The notes under the pieces are model-generated. The model worked only from the letters and a program-made list of their open reading frames with translations, was not told the DNA's origin and did not search any database. Position numbers and translations under genes: made by a program. Positions 8,966 through 16,314 of a DNA stretch of 63,549 nt are shown here, piece after piece (positions within the stretch are counted from its first letter, which is position 1; the number at the start of each line of letters is the position of its first letter). This stretch comes from Spirochaetota bacterium (GTDB lineage Bacteria; Spirochaetota; Spirochaetia; Treponematales; Rectinemataceae), in contig JAKLFE010000023.1 of the NCBI GenBank assembly GCA_022711355.1, positions 1 to 63,549 of the forward strand, given 5' to 3'.

Positions 8966-9593
8966 AGATCTCCTCCGGGTAGGCCGTCGAGAGGCCCTTC
9001 CGCCACGTCTCGTAGACGCGGAAGTCGTCGGCCGCCCCGGCCGGATTGTAGTAGACGGGGTACTTCTCGTTCTTCGCCGCCGCGAGCCGGGGCGTTGGGG
9101 AGGGAGGCCCGCCCGAGGCCGAGACGGCCGTCGCGGGCTCGGCCGTATAGCGCACCGCGCAATAGAATGAGGAGTCGAAGACGGCGACGCTGAAGTCGCC
9201 TTCGTAGCCGGCGCCCTCGAGGGGGACGCGGAAGCGGTACACCAGGCGCCCGGCGCGCTGGCTCGCCTGGAAGGACTCGACCGCGGAGGGATTGCTCCGC
9301 TTCTCGCCCTTGCGGAGGAAGATGAAGTAGCCGTAGTTGCGCAGGTTGGAGAAGGCCCCGGCCCGGATCCGCTCGTTCTCCGCCGCGTCGAAGCTTCCGT
9401 CGCGGTCCGCGTCGTACTGGCCGATGATGGTCCCGCTGAACAGGGGATCGAAGGTCCATTCGAGCTCGATCGCCCTGCAGGCCCGGCCCTCGAGCTCGAA
9501 GGTCATCCTCGAGTCGAGGGACATGTGGGGGTGGGCCGCGGCCGAAACGGCGGGCAAGACGGCGGCGAGAAGGGCGAAGGTTAGGCGACGCAC
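8946..9593 (-). CDS. DUF1007 family periplasmic protein
   Basis: 215 residues from GTG 9593 with CTGGAGGTG upstream. Signal peptide MRRLTFALLAAVLPAVSA followed by AHPHMSLDSRMTFELEG, the histidine-bearing start diagnostic of DUF1007. DADRDGSFDAAENERI resembles an EF-hand calcium loop, also usual in the family. DUF1007 proteins are typically encoded with, or fused to, NicO-type metal permeases, and the NicO gene follows with an overlap of about 20 nt if the CTG start is right. Likely a periplasmic metal-binding accessory of the exporter; biochemical role not established. Confidence 0.85.
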   Translation of the reverse strand: MRRLTFALLAAVLPAVSAAAHPHMSLDSRMTFELEGRACRAIELEWTFDPLFSGTIIGQYDADRDGSFDAAENERIRAGAFSNLRNYGYFIFLRKGEKRSNPSAVESFQASQRAGRLVYRFRVPLEGAGYEGDFSVAVFDSSFYCAVRYTAEPATAVSASGGPPSPTPRLAAAKNEKYPVYYNPAGAADDFRVYETWRKGLSTAYPEEISVSFPR

Positions 9594-9626
9594 AAAGCAC
9601 CTCCAGGCGCCGGCGGCTGGCGTGGG

Positions 9627-9668
9627 GTTGCGGGTTGCGGGTTGCGGGCTGCGGGCTGCGGGCTGCGG
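9627..9668. repeat. Heptamer microsatellite between feoB and the DUF1007 gene
   Basis: Six tandem 7-bp units: three GTTGCGG followed by three GCTGCGG. It lies in the 125-nt gap of a same-direction gene series (feoB to DUF1007), where copy number change would alter the spacing of the intercistronic region. No promoter is apparent here. Confidence 0.9.
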
Positions 9669-9718
9669 GCGGGGGCGATACTAGCGCCCTCGCCCGCCTC
9701 GTTCAAGCCAGGCTCGCC

Positions 9719-11872
9719 CTAGGAAGCCGCCAGGACGCTCCCGATCTGGAAGACCGCGAAGCCGAGGATCCAGCCCAGTCCCAGCATGAAGGCGAAAGCG
9801 AAGCCGAGCCACTTCCAGCCGAGCTCGGAGCGGATCGTGGCCAGCGCCGCGAAGCAGGGCGGGATGACCAGGGTGAAGAGCATGAAGACGAAGGCGATGA
9901 GGGGTGTGAAGCCCGAGTCGCGCTGGAGGGCCTCGCGGAGGCTCTCGCTCTCCTCGCTCTCCTCGGTGCCGACCCGGTAGAGGATGCCGAGGGTCGAGAC
10001 GACCACCTCCTTGGCCGCGAAGCCGGTGACGGAGGCGACGCCGATCTTCCAGTCGAAGCCCAGGGGCCGGAAGGCCGGCTCGATGAACTTGCCGATGCTC
10101 CCGGCGGCGCTCCGCTCGAGGGAGTACTCGGCTGCCGCGGTCTCGAGGTAGGCCTCGAGCTCCTCGGGGGCGGCCTCGGGATGCTCGGCGGAGAAGGCCG
10201 CGGCGAGGCTCTCGAGCTCGGCCTCGGAAGGCTCGGAGACCGGGAAGCTCGTGATGGCCCAGATGAGGATCGCCGAGGCCAGGATGACGGTGCCGGCCTT
10301 CTTGACGTAGTGCCAGGTCTTCTCCCAGACGTGCCACAGGACGCCGCGGAGGGTGGGGGCCCGGTAGGGCGGGAGCTCCATGACGAAGGGCGTGGGATCG
10401 CCGCGGAGGGCGGTCTTCCTGAGCGCCCAGGCCGAGACCAGCGAGAGCGCGACGCCGATGGCGTAGATCAGCATGACCATCTCGGAGGCGCGCTTCGGGA
10501 AGAAGGCCGCGGCGAAGAGGACGTGGACGGGGAGCTTGGCCCCGCAGCTCATGAAGGGGATCACGAGGATGGTGACGATGCGGTCGCGGCGGCTTTTCAG
10601 GGTGCGGGCGGCCATGATGGCCGGGACCGAGCAGCCGAAGCCGAGCATCATCGGGAAGACCGACTGGCCGTGGAGGCCGAAGGCGTGGAGGACTTTATCG
10701 GTCGCGAAGGCCGCCCGGGACATGTAGCCGACGTCCTCGAGGATGGACAGGAGGAAGAAGAGTATCACGATGAGGGGAACGAAGGAGAAGACCCCTCCCA
10801 CGCCTCCGATGATCCCGTCGACGAGCAGGGAGCGGAGGAAACCCTCGGGGATGGCGGCCAGGGCCAGCTCGGAGACCCAGCCGAAGAACGACTCGAACCA
10901 GGCCATGGGGTACTCGCCCAGGGCGAAGGTGAGCTTGAAGACGCCCCAGAGCACGGCGACGAAGATCGGCAGGGCCAGGAAGCGGTTCATGATGACCTTG
11001 TCGATGCTCTCGGTGAGGGAGAAGTTCGGCTTCTTGACGATACGCACCGACTCCTTGACCGCGCCGTGGATGTAGCCGTAGCGCTGCTCCGAGATGACGA
11101 TCTCGGCGTCCTTGGCGTAGTGCTTCTCGAGCCAGTCGATCGAGGACTTGGCCAGGCGCCCGATCTCGGCCGCCTTGGGATGGTCGGCGAGGCGCTCGTA
11201 GGCCTTGGCGTCCTTCTCGAGGAGCTTTACGGCGAGCCAGCGCGGCGGGAAGCGGGAGGCGAAGCGCGCGTCCGAGGCTATGAGGCGCTCGAGGGGCTCG
11301 AGCCGGTCCTCGACCTCGGAGCCGTAGCGGATCGTCTTATCGGCCCCGTCCCCGGCCCCCGCAGCCTCGTCGATGAGGTCGAGGAGCCGGTCGATGCCCC
11401 CGCCCTTGGGGCCGACGGTCTTGGCCATGGGCAGGCCGAGCACGGCGCCGAGGGCCTTCTCGTCGATGTCGATGCCCTTGGCCTGGGCCTCGTCGCTCAT
11501 GTTGAGGGCGCCCACCACCGGGATCCCGAGCTCCTGGAACTGGAGGCAGAGGAAGAGGTTGCGCTCGAGGTTGGTCGAGTCGAGGACGTCGACGATGAGG
11601 TCGGGGGCCTCGTCGAGGATGAAGTCCCGGGCCACCACCTCGTCGATGGAGTAGGCGGTCAGGCTGTAGATGCCGGGCAGGTCGACGAAGCGGTACTCGC
11701 GGCCGCCCCGCCTGACCGAGCCCTCGCGCTTCTCGACCGTGACGCCGGGATAGTTGCCCACCTTGTGGTGGGCCCCGGTGAGGGCGTTGAACAGCGTGGT
11801 CTTGCCCGCGTTGGGATTGCCCGCGAGGGCGATCTTGAGGGTCTTGGTGAAGCCTTGCATATCGTTGCGCAT
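9719..11872 (-). CDS. feoB: Ferrous iron transporter FeoB
   Basis: 717 residues from ATG 11872 (GGGGAAAGGAC upstream; 10 nt after feoA). N-terminal G-protein domain: G1 GNPNAGKTT (about 18-26), G2 region GNYPGVTVEK, G3 DLPG, G4 as LNMSDEA instead of the usual NxxD. The membrane half contains two Gate motifs (FMSCGAKLPVHVLFAAAFF and LVIPPCFAALATIRSELGWK) and GFGCSVPAIMAARTL. Imports Fe2+ across the inner membrane under anoxic or reduced conditions. Forms feoA-feoB downstream of a Fur box. Confidence 0.97.
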   Translation of the reverse strand: MRNDMQGFTKTLKIALAGNPNAGKTTLFNALTGAHHKVGNYPGVTVEKREGSVRRGGREYRFVDLPGIYSLTAYSIDEVVARDFILDEAPDLIVDVLDSTNLERNLFLCLQFQELGIPVVGALNMSDEAQAKGIDIDEKALGAVLGLPMAKTVGPKGGGIDRLLDLIDEAAGAGDGADKTIRYGSEVEDRLEPLERLIASDARFASRFPPRWLAVKLLEKDAKAYERLADHPKAAEIGRLAKSSIDWLEKHYAKDAEIVISEQRYGYIHGAVKESVRIVKKPNFSLTESIDKVIMNRFLALPIFVAVLWGVFKLTFALGEYPMAWFESFFGWVSELALAAIPEGFLRSLLVDGIIGGVGGVFSFVPLIVILFFLLSILEDVGYMSRAAFATDKVLHAFGLHGQSVFPMMLGFGCSVPAIMAARTLKSRRDRIVTILVIPFMSCGAKLPVHVLFAAAFFPKRASEMVMLIYAIGVALSLVSAWALRKTALRGDPTPFVMELPPYRAPTLRGVLWHVWEKTWHYVKKAGTVILASAILIWAITSFPVSEPSEAELESLAAAFSAEHPEAAPEELEAYLETAAAEYSLERSAAGSIGKFIEPAFRPLGFDWKIGVASVTGFAAKEVVVSTLGILYRVGTEESEESESLREALQRDSGFTPLIAFVFMLFTLVIPPCFAALATIRSELGWKWLGFAFAFMLGLGWILGFAVFQIGSVLAAS

Positions 11873-11882
11873 GTCCTTTCCC

Positions 11883-12191
11883 CTACTCCGAGCAGCCGCA
11901 GCCGCGCCCATGGCCGTGGCGGAAGCCGCGCCCGCGGCCCCGGGCGTCCCTGGCCGCGCTCCAGTCCCCGACGGGCTCGACCTCGATGCCGGCCGCCTCG
12001 CTGCGCCTGATCAGGATGTCGTAGCCGCGGATGCGTACCTGGAAGGGCCCGCGCAGGAAGCCCCCGCGCACGACCGCCCCCTCGGCCCCTTCCGTGAAGC
12101 CCATGTCGGCCAGGCGCTTGCCGACCTCCTTGTCGAGCAGGACCCGCTTGACCTTGAATGATGCCCCGGCCGGGGCGTCGGATACGAACAT
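11883..12191 (-). CDS. feoA: FeoA-domain protein
   Basis: 102 residues with an SH3-like FeoA fold: VKRVLLDKEVGKRLADMGFT, then GFLRGPFQVRIRGYDILIRRSEA ending the core at about residue 78. A basic and metal-binding-looking tail follows (GRGFRHGHGRGCGCSE) with histidines and two cysteines, which is longer than most FeoA proteins. Cytoplasmic partner that interacts with FeoB. GGGAGGGACG precedes the ATG, and a Fur box lies 54 nt upstream. Confidence 0.93.
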   Translation of the reverse strand: MFVSDAPAGASFKVKRVLLDKEVGKRLADMGFTEGAEGAVVRGGFLRGPFQVRIRGYDILIRRSEAAGIEVEPVGDWSAARDARGRGRGFRHGHGRGCGCSE

Positions 12192-12244
12192 CGTCCCTCC
12201 CTATCCGCCGGAGCGCCGCGAGAGCGTCCGGGCTCCGGATATAT

Positions 12245-12259
12245 TGATAACCATTATCA
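12245..12259 (-). promoter_or_regulatory. Fur box upstream of feoAB
   Basis: TGATAACCATTATCA, a 7-1-7 dyad (TGATAAC / ATTATCA) close to the Fur consensus, 54 nt upstream of the feoA start. Given the fur gene 50 nt away, iron-dependent repression of feoAB is expected. Confidence 0.85.
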
Positions 12260-12302
12260 TTTGACGGTAAAAGGAAAAGGCTGAAGCCAGGCCTCTGGCT
12301 CC

Positions 12303-12764
12303 TCATGCCCGCGTCCCGCCCTTGCGGCGGCAGGCGGGGCAGCGCCCGAAGAGCTCGAGGCTGTGCCCGGTCGCCTCGAAGCCGTGCTTCCGGTATACGG
12401 CCGCCTGGGCCCGCTCGATCTCGGCCTCCCGGAACTCTACGATGGCCCCGCAGTCGACGCAGACGAGGTGGTCGTGGTGCTTGTGCCGGTAGGCGTGCTC
12501 GTAGCTCCTCGCCCCGTCGTCGCGGCAGGCCGAGCGGGCCAGCCCCGCCTCCTCGAGGAGGCGGACCGTGCGGAAGACCGTGGCCTGGCCGATGCTCGGG
12601 TCGACCTTGCGGACCGCGTCGTAGAGTTCCTCGGCGGTGACGTGGGCCTCGATGCCGAGGAATACCTCGAGGACGGTCTGCCGGGGCCGGGTCATCTTGA
12701 GGTCCCGGCCTTGGAGGTAGTCCACGAGGACCGAAAGCTCGGTCGCGGCGTCGGCTCGCTTCAT
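12303..12764 (-). CDS. fur: Ferric uptake regulator (Fur)
   Basis: 153 residues from ATG 12764. N-terminal winged helix (KMTRPRQTVLEVFLGIEAHV, QATVFRTVRLLEEAGLAR), the HHDHLVCVDCG metal-binding segment and a second CxxC (CPACR). In-frame TTG 12782 and ATG 12776 lie within the operator, so the start after the box is preferred; no Shine-Dalgarno is visible, so a leaderless or weakly initiated mRNA is possible. Regulates iron genes including feoAB. PerR cannot be fully excluded, but the adjacent feoAB and classic Fur boxes favour Fur. Confidence 0.9.
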   Translation of the reverse strand: MKRADAATELSVLVDYLQGRDLKMTRPRQTVLEVFLGIEAHVTAEELYDAVRKVDPSIGQATVFRTVRLLEEAGLARSACRDDGARSYEHAYRHKHHDHLVCVDCGAIVEFREAEIERAQAAVYRKHGFEATGHSLELFGRCPACRRKGGTRA

Positions 12765-12766
12765 AT

Positions 12767-12781
12767 TGAAAATCATTATCA
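12767..12781 (-). promoter_or_regulatory. Fur box at the fur start (autoregulation)
   Basis: On the minus strand TGATAATGATTTTCA, a 7-1-7 Fur-type dyad ending 3 nt before the fur ATG. Binding here would block fur transcription or early elongation. Confidence 0.8.
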
Positions 12782-13039
12782 ATATAATCCCGGCCTTGTC
12801 AAGCCCCGCCGCCGGGCTCGGCCCCGAGGCGATCCCGAGCTCCCGCGGGAGCCCCTCGTGCGCGGCTTTCGGCCCTCGTGTCCCCAGCAGAAGCTGGCAC
12901 GATCGACACGATCGAGGGGCCGGACGCGGCCGCCAGCTGCTCGCCTAGCCGGAAAGGCGGGGCGGCAGGGAAGCGCGACGGTTCGAAAAGCCTCTCGATG
13001 ATGGCTTGTCGGCCAAACAATCTTCGAGGCAGTAGTTTT

Positions 13040-13054
13040 TGCAAATGACTTGCA
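13040..13054 (+). promoter_or_regulatory. Zur-type box 1
   Basis: TGCAAATGACTTGCA, a 7-1-7 dyad with arms TGCAAAT and ACTTGCA. It overlaps the -35 hexamer (TTGCAT at 13050-13055) of the znuA promoter. Fur-family geometry but with a sequence distinct from the nearby Fur boxes, which fits the zur gene at the end of the operon. Confidence 0.75.
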
Positions 13055-13078
13055 TTTAAACCACCAGTTGCGTATATT
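13050..13078 (+). promoter_or_regulatory. Promoter of znuABC-zur
   Basis: TTGCAT (13050-13055), 17-nt spacer, TATATT (13073-13078). Flanked and overlapped by two Zur-type dyads, the expected architecture for zinc repression. Confidence 0.75.
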
Positions 13079-13081
13079 GAA

Positions 13082-13096
13082 TGCAAATCGTTCGCA
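13082..13096 (+). promoter_or_regulatory. Zur-type box 2
   Basis: TGCAAATCGTTCGCA, sharing the left arm TGCAAAT with box 1 and with an imperfect right arm. Centred 42 bp (about four helical turns) from box 1 and just downstream of the -10 hexamer, so dimers would face the same side of the DNA. Confidence 0.7.
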
Positions 13097-13147
13097 ACTA
13101 TGCCAGGGCCGATGTACTCCGAGCATCGGCAAGGTAGGGAGAAAGCA

Positions 13148-14047
13148 ATGAAGATCCTTCGCGCGCTCGCCATCGCCTTCCTCGCCGCGGCCTCGGTCGT
13201 TCAGGTCCTGGCCGCCCCGGCCAAGTCCGCCAAGCCCCTGGTCGCCGTCAGCATCATTCCCCAGGCCTACTTCGTGAACCGGATCGCCGGGGACCGGGTC
13301 GAGGTCCTCACCCTCGTCGGGCCGGGGCAGAGCCCCCATTCCTACGAGCCCACGCCTCGGCAGATGAGCGCCCTCAGCCGCGCGGCGCTCTGGTTCGCCA
13401 ACGGCACCGACTTCGAGCGGGGGCTCGAGCCCAAGATACGTTCCCTCTATCCCTCCCTCCGCATCGTCAACACCACGGAGAAGGTCGCCTTCCGCCAGCT
13501 CGAGGAGCACCATCACGAGGGCGAGGCCGAGGGAGACCACGAAGAGGGCCATGAGGAGAGCGGCGTCGACCTCCACACCTGGCTCGGCCGGGTCCCGGTG
13601 AAGATCCAGCTCGCGGCCATCCGCGACGCCCTCGCCGCCTTCGATCCCGCCGGCGCCCCTCAATACGCCAAGAACCACGATCGCTTCGTCGCCGAGATCG
13701 ACCGGACCTTCGACAAGCTCGCCCGCGACCTCGAGCCCCTCCGCGGCCGCACGGTCTACGTCTATCACCCCGCCTTCGGCTACTTCCTCGACGAGTTCGG
13801 CATCGTCCAGGAAGCCGTCGAGACCGGAGGCAAGGAGCCCACCCAGAAAGGCCTCGCCGAGCTCGCAGCCCACGCCAAGGAGGATGGGGCAAAGGTTATC
13901 TTCGTCCAGGCACAGTTTCCGACCGCGGCGGCCAAGACCTTGGCCAAGGCTATCGGCGGCGTAGTACAGAGCCTGGATCCCCTCGCCCCGGATTGGCTCG
14001 CCAACATCGAGCTCATGGGCGCCGCGCTCGAGAAGGCGGCCAGGTGA
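13148..14047 (+). CDS. znuA: Zinc ABC transporter substrate-binding protein
   Basis: 299 residues; signal peptide MKILRALAIAFLAAASVVQV. Metal-site segments typical of ZnuA: GQSPHSYEPTPRQM (first His), a His/Glu-rich mobile loop EEHHHEGEAEGDHEEGHEES around residues 118-137, VDLHTWLG, VYHPAFGYF and a distal Asp region SLDPLAPDW. The His-rich loop supports zinc. AGGGAGA lies 7 nt before the ATG. First gene of znuA-znuC-znuB-zur, each overlapping or nearly overlapping the next. Confidence 0.93.
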   Translation: MKILRALAIAFLAAASVVQVLAAPAKSAKPLVAVSIIPQAYFVNRIAGDRVEVLTLVGPGQSPHSYEPTPRQMSALSRAALWFANGTDFERGLEPKIRSLYPSLRIVNTTEKVAFRQLEEHHHEGEAEGDHEEGHEESGVDLHTWLGRVPVKIQLAAIRDALAAFDPAGAPQYAKNHDRFVAEIDRTFDKLARDLEPLRGRTVYVYHPAFGYFLDEFGIVQEAVETGGKEPTQKGLAELAAHAKEDGAKVIFVQAQFPTAAAKTLAKAIGGVVQSLDPLAPDWLANIELMGAALEKAAR

Positions 14048-14097
14048 GCCCGGCTCGACCCTTGCCTCGCCCGGCCGCGCTCGGGATACTGGAGCCC

Positions 14098-14937
14098 ATG
14101 GCCGAAACCACGGCGAGGGCCGAGCCCCGAAGCTCGGGAACGCCCCGTCCCGCGACCCGACCGGTCGCGGTCCGCTTCGATGAGGTCCATTTCTCCTACG
14201 GGAGCATCGGCGTCCTCGAGGGCGCGAGCTTCCACATCCACGCGGGCGAGTTCGCCGCCCTCCTCGGGCCCAACGGCTCGGGCAAGACGACCATGCTCAA
14301 GCTCCTCCTCGGCCTCCTCAGGCCCGACGCCGGCCGGGTCCTCGTCTTCGGCGAGGAGGCCCGGGCCGCGAGCCGGCAGGTCGGCTACGTGCCCCAGGCC
14401 GTGGTCTACGACCCCGCCTTCCCGATCTCGGTGGCCGAGGTCGTCCTCATGGGCCGCCTGCGCGGGAGTTTCGGGCGCTACGGCCGGGCCGACCAGGAAG
14501 CCGCGGCCCGCGCCATGAATGAGGCCGACGTGGCCGGCCTGGCCTCGAGGCCCTACGCCGCCCTCTCCGGCGGCCAGCGCCGCCGCGTCCTCGTGGCCCG
14601 GGCCCTCGCGGCCGAGCCGCGGCTCCTCGTCCTCGACGAGCCCACCTCGAACATGGACGCCGAAAGCGAGGCCCAGCTCTTCCAGAGCCTCGGCCGCCTC
14701 AAGGGCAGGGCCACGATCCTCATCGTCACCCACGACACGGGCTTCGTCTCGGCCCTCACGGACTCGGTGCTCTGCCTCGGCGATCGGGAGGGCCGCCGAG
14801 GCGCCGTGGTCCATCACCCGGCCGCCCCCGTCGAGGGTGAGCCGCCCAAGGCCTTCGGCGGGGCGGCCCTCCGCGTCCTGCACGAGGCCGAGCTGCCCGA
14901 GGACGGCTGCTTCTCCTGCGAGGGGGAAGAGCGATGA
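14098..14937 (+). CDS. znuC: Zinc ABC transporter ATP-binding protein
   Basis: 279 residues from ATG 14098 (GGAG three bases upstream). A GTG at 14044 overlapping the znuA stop (GTGA) is an alternative start adding 18 residues; neither addition reaches the domain. Walker A GPNGSGKTT (about 57-65), signature LSGGQ, Walker B LLVLDEPTS, H-loop VTHD. The C-terminal tail ends with CFSCEGEE, a possible metal-binding CxxC not usual for ZnuC. Drives zinc uptake with ZnuB. Confidence 0.92.
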   Translation: MAETTARAEPRSSGTPRPATRPVAVRFDEVHFSYGSIGVLEGASFHIHAGEFAALLGPNGSGKTTMLKLLLGLLRPDAGRVLVFGEEARAASRQVGYVPQAVVYDPAFPISVAEVVLMGRLRGSFGRYGRADQEAAARAMNEADVAGLASRPYAALSGGQRRRVLVARALAAEPRLLVLDEPTSNMDAESEAQLFQSLGRLKGRATILIVTHDTGFVSALTDSVLCLGDREGRRGAVVHHPAAPVEGEPPKAFGGAALRVLHEAELPEDGCFSCEGEER

Positions 14938-15851
14938 GCGGCTTCCTCGCGGCCCTCCTCGACCCGGGCCTCCCCTTCATCCGCAACGCCCTCGCCGCGG
15001 GCCTCCTCTCCTCGATCCTCTTTGGCGTCCTCGGCTCCGTGGTCACGGTCAAGCGCATCGCGGGCCTGGCGGGGGCCGTCTCCCACGCCGTCCTGGGCGG
15101 GGTCGGGCTCGCCCTCTTCCTCTCGGTCAAGCGGATCGCGCCGGGCCTGCCGCCCATCGCGGGTGCCATCGCCTTCGCCCTCGTCTCGGCCCTCCTCATC
15201 GCCTGGGTCTCCCTCAAGGCCAAGCAGCGCGAGGACACGGTCATCAACGCCATCTGGGCCATCGGCATGAGCCTCGGCGTCCTCTTCATCGCCAAGACCC
15301 CCGGCTACATCGATCCCATGAGCTACCTCTTCGGCAACATCCTCCTGGTCTCGGGCCGGGACCTCCTCCTCCTCGCCATCCTCGACGCGCTCGTCCTCGC
15401 CGCCGCCTGGCTCTTCTATCCCCAGCTCGAGGCCTCGGCCTTCGACGAGGAGTTCGCCCGTACCCGGGGCGCCCGCACCGACCTCGTCTTCCTGGGGATC
15501 CTCGCCGTCGTGGCCGTCGCCGTGGTCCTCCTCCAGACCTTCGTCGGCATCGTCATGGTCATCGCCATGCTCACCCTGCCCGCGGGCACGGCGGGCTTCC
15601 GCGCGAGGAACCTCGCGGGCATGATGGTCGGGGCGACGGCCCTCTCGGCGGCCTTCTCCGCCCTCGGCCTCGCGGCCAGCTGGTCGGCCGACCTGCCCGC
15701 CGGGGCCACGGTCGTCGTCATCGCCGGGGCCTCCTTCCTCGCCGCGGCGGGGGCGCGGGGGGCGGCGCGGGCCCTGGCCCGCGGCCGCGGCGCCCGCGCC
15801 TCGCGGGCCTCGGGCGGCCCGGGGGACGAGGGACGGGGGGCGAAGCCGTGA
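14934..15851 (+). CDS. znuB: Zinc ABC transporter permease
   Basis: 305 residues, ABC-3 family, overlapping znuC by ATGA. About eight TM helices; conserved VKRIAGLAGAVSHAVLGGVG near residue 40 and VGIVMVIAMLTLPAGTA near 205. The final 35 residues form an Arg/Ala/Gly-rich cytoplasmic tail, probably unstructured. Inner-membrane zinc channel. Confidence 0.93.
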   Translation: MSGFLAALLDPGLPFIRNALAAGLLSSILFGVLGSVVTVKRIAGLAGAVSHAVLGGVGLALFLSVKRIAPGLPPIAGAIAFALVSALLIAWVSLKAKQREDTVINAIWAIGMSLGVLFIAKTPGYIDPMSYLFGNILLVSGRDLLLLAILDALVLAAAWLFYPQLEASAFDEEFARTRGARTDLVFLGILAVVAVAVVLLQTFVGIVMVIAMLTLPAGTAGFRARNLAGMMVGATALSAAFSALGLAASWSADLPAGATVVVIAGASFLAAAGARGAARALARGRGARASRASGGPGDEGRGAKP

Positions 15852-16255
15852 CGAGGGCCCGGGAGGCCGTGCTCGCGGCCCTCGACGCGGCCGAGGAACC
15901 CCTCTCCGCGGCCGCCGTCCTCGGCCGGCTCGGCGAGAGCTGCTGCGACCAGGCCACGGTCTACCGCGCCCTGGACTACCTCGAGGACGCGGGCCTCGCC
16001 GAGTCCTTCGTCCTGCGCTGCTCCGAGCACGGGACCGAGCGCTACTTCGTCTCGGCCTCGAGGCCGCACCGGCACTGGTTCCACTGCGAGGCCTGCCACC
16101 GCTTCGTCGACATAGGCGCCTGCCGCTTGGGCGGGCTGGCCGCCGAGCTCGAGCGCGAGCGGGGATTCCAGGTTAGGCGGCATAGCATGTACTTCTCCGG
16201 GCTCTGCCCCGAGTGCAAGGGCGCGAAGGCCGGGACGCCGGCTTCGCGGCGCTGA
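15848..16255 (+). CDS. zur: Fur-family zinc regulator (Zur)
   Basis: 135 residues from GTG 15848, which overlaps the znuB stop (GTGA). Winged helix AVLAALDAAEEPLSAAAVL and CCDQATVYRALDYLEDAGLA, then HRHWFHCEACHRFVDIGAC and CPEC. Position as last gene of the zinc operon and the two operator boxes upstream of znuA indicate autoregulated zinc repression. The N-terminus is slightly shorter than in Fur. Confidence 0.88.
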   Translation: MTRAREAVLAALDAAEEPLSAAAVLGRLGESCCDQATVYRALDYLEDAGLAESFVLRCSEHGTERYFVSASRPHRHWFHCEACHRFVDIGACRLGGLAAELERERGFQVRRHSMYFSGLCPECKGAKAGTPASRR

Positions 16256-16263
16256 AAAGAAGC

Positions 16264-16290
16264 GGCCCGGCGCCGCGAGGGCGCCGGGCC
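16264..16290 (-). terminator. Terminator between zur and the aminotransferase gene
   Basis: An 11-bp perfect stem GGCCCGGCGCC / GGCGCCGGGCC with loop GCGAG. On the minus strand it is followed by GCTTCTTTTC, so it looks like an intrinsic terminator for the aminotransferase; on the plus strand it could slow transcription leaving zur. Confidence 0.75.
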
Positions 16291-16314
16291 TGGGCCCGCG
16301 GCGGGCGCGGGGGC

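Larger units (their letters stand above)
12782..13147. other. Divergent intergenic region fur / znuA
   Basis: About 365 nt without a convincing gene. It contains a 14-bp perfect palindrome GCTCCCGCGGGAGC (12839-12852), a repeated CACGATCGA/CACGATCGAG pair near 12899-12915, and at the right end the znuA promoter and two Zur-type boxes listed separately. The GC content falls sharply to the right of 13010. Confidence 0.7.

Noticed and set aside
9627..9668. CRISPR array
   Set aside because: Seven-base direct repeats without spacers; a simple microsatellite.
12764..12782. Earlier start of fur at TTG 12782 or ATG 12776
   Set aside because: These would place the Fur box inside the coding region and add residues not typical of Fur; kept only as alternatives.
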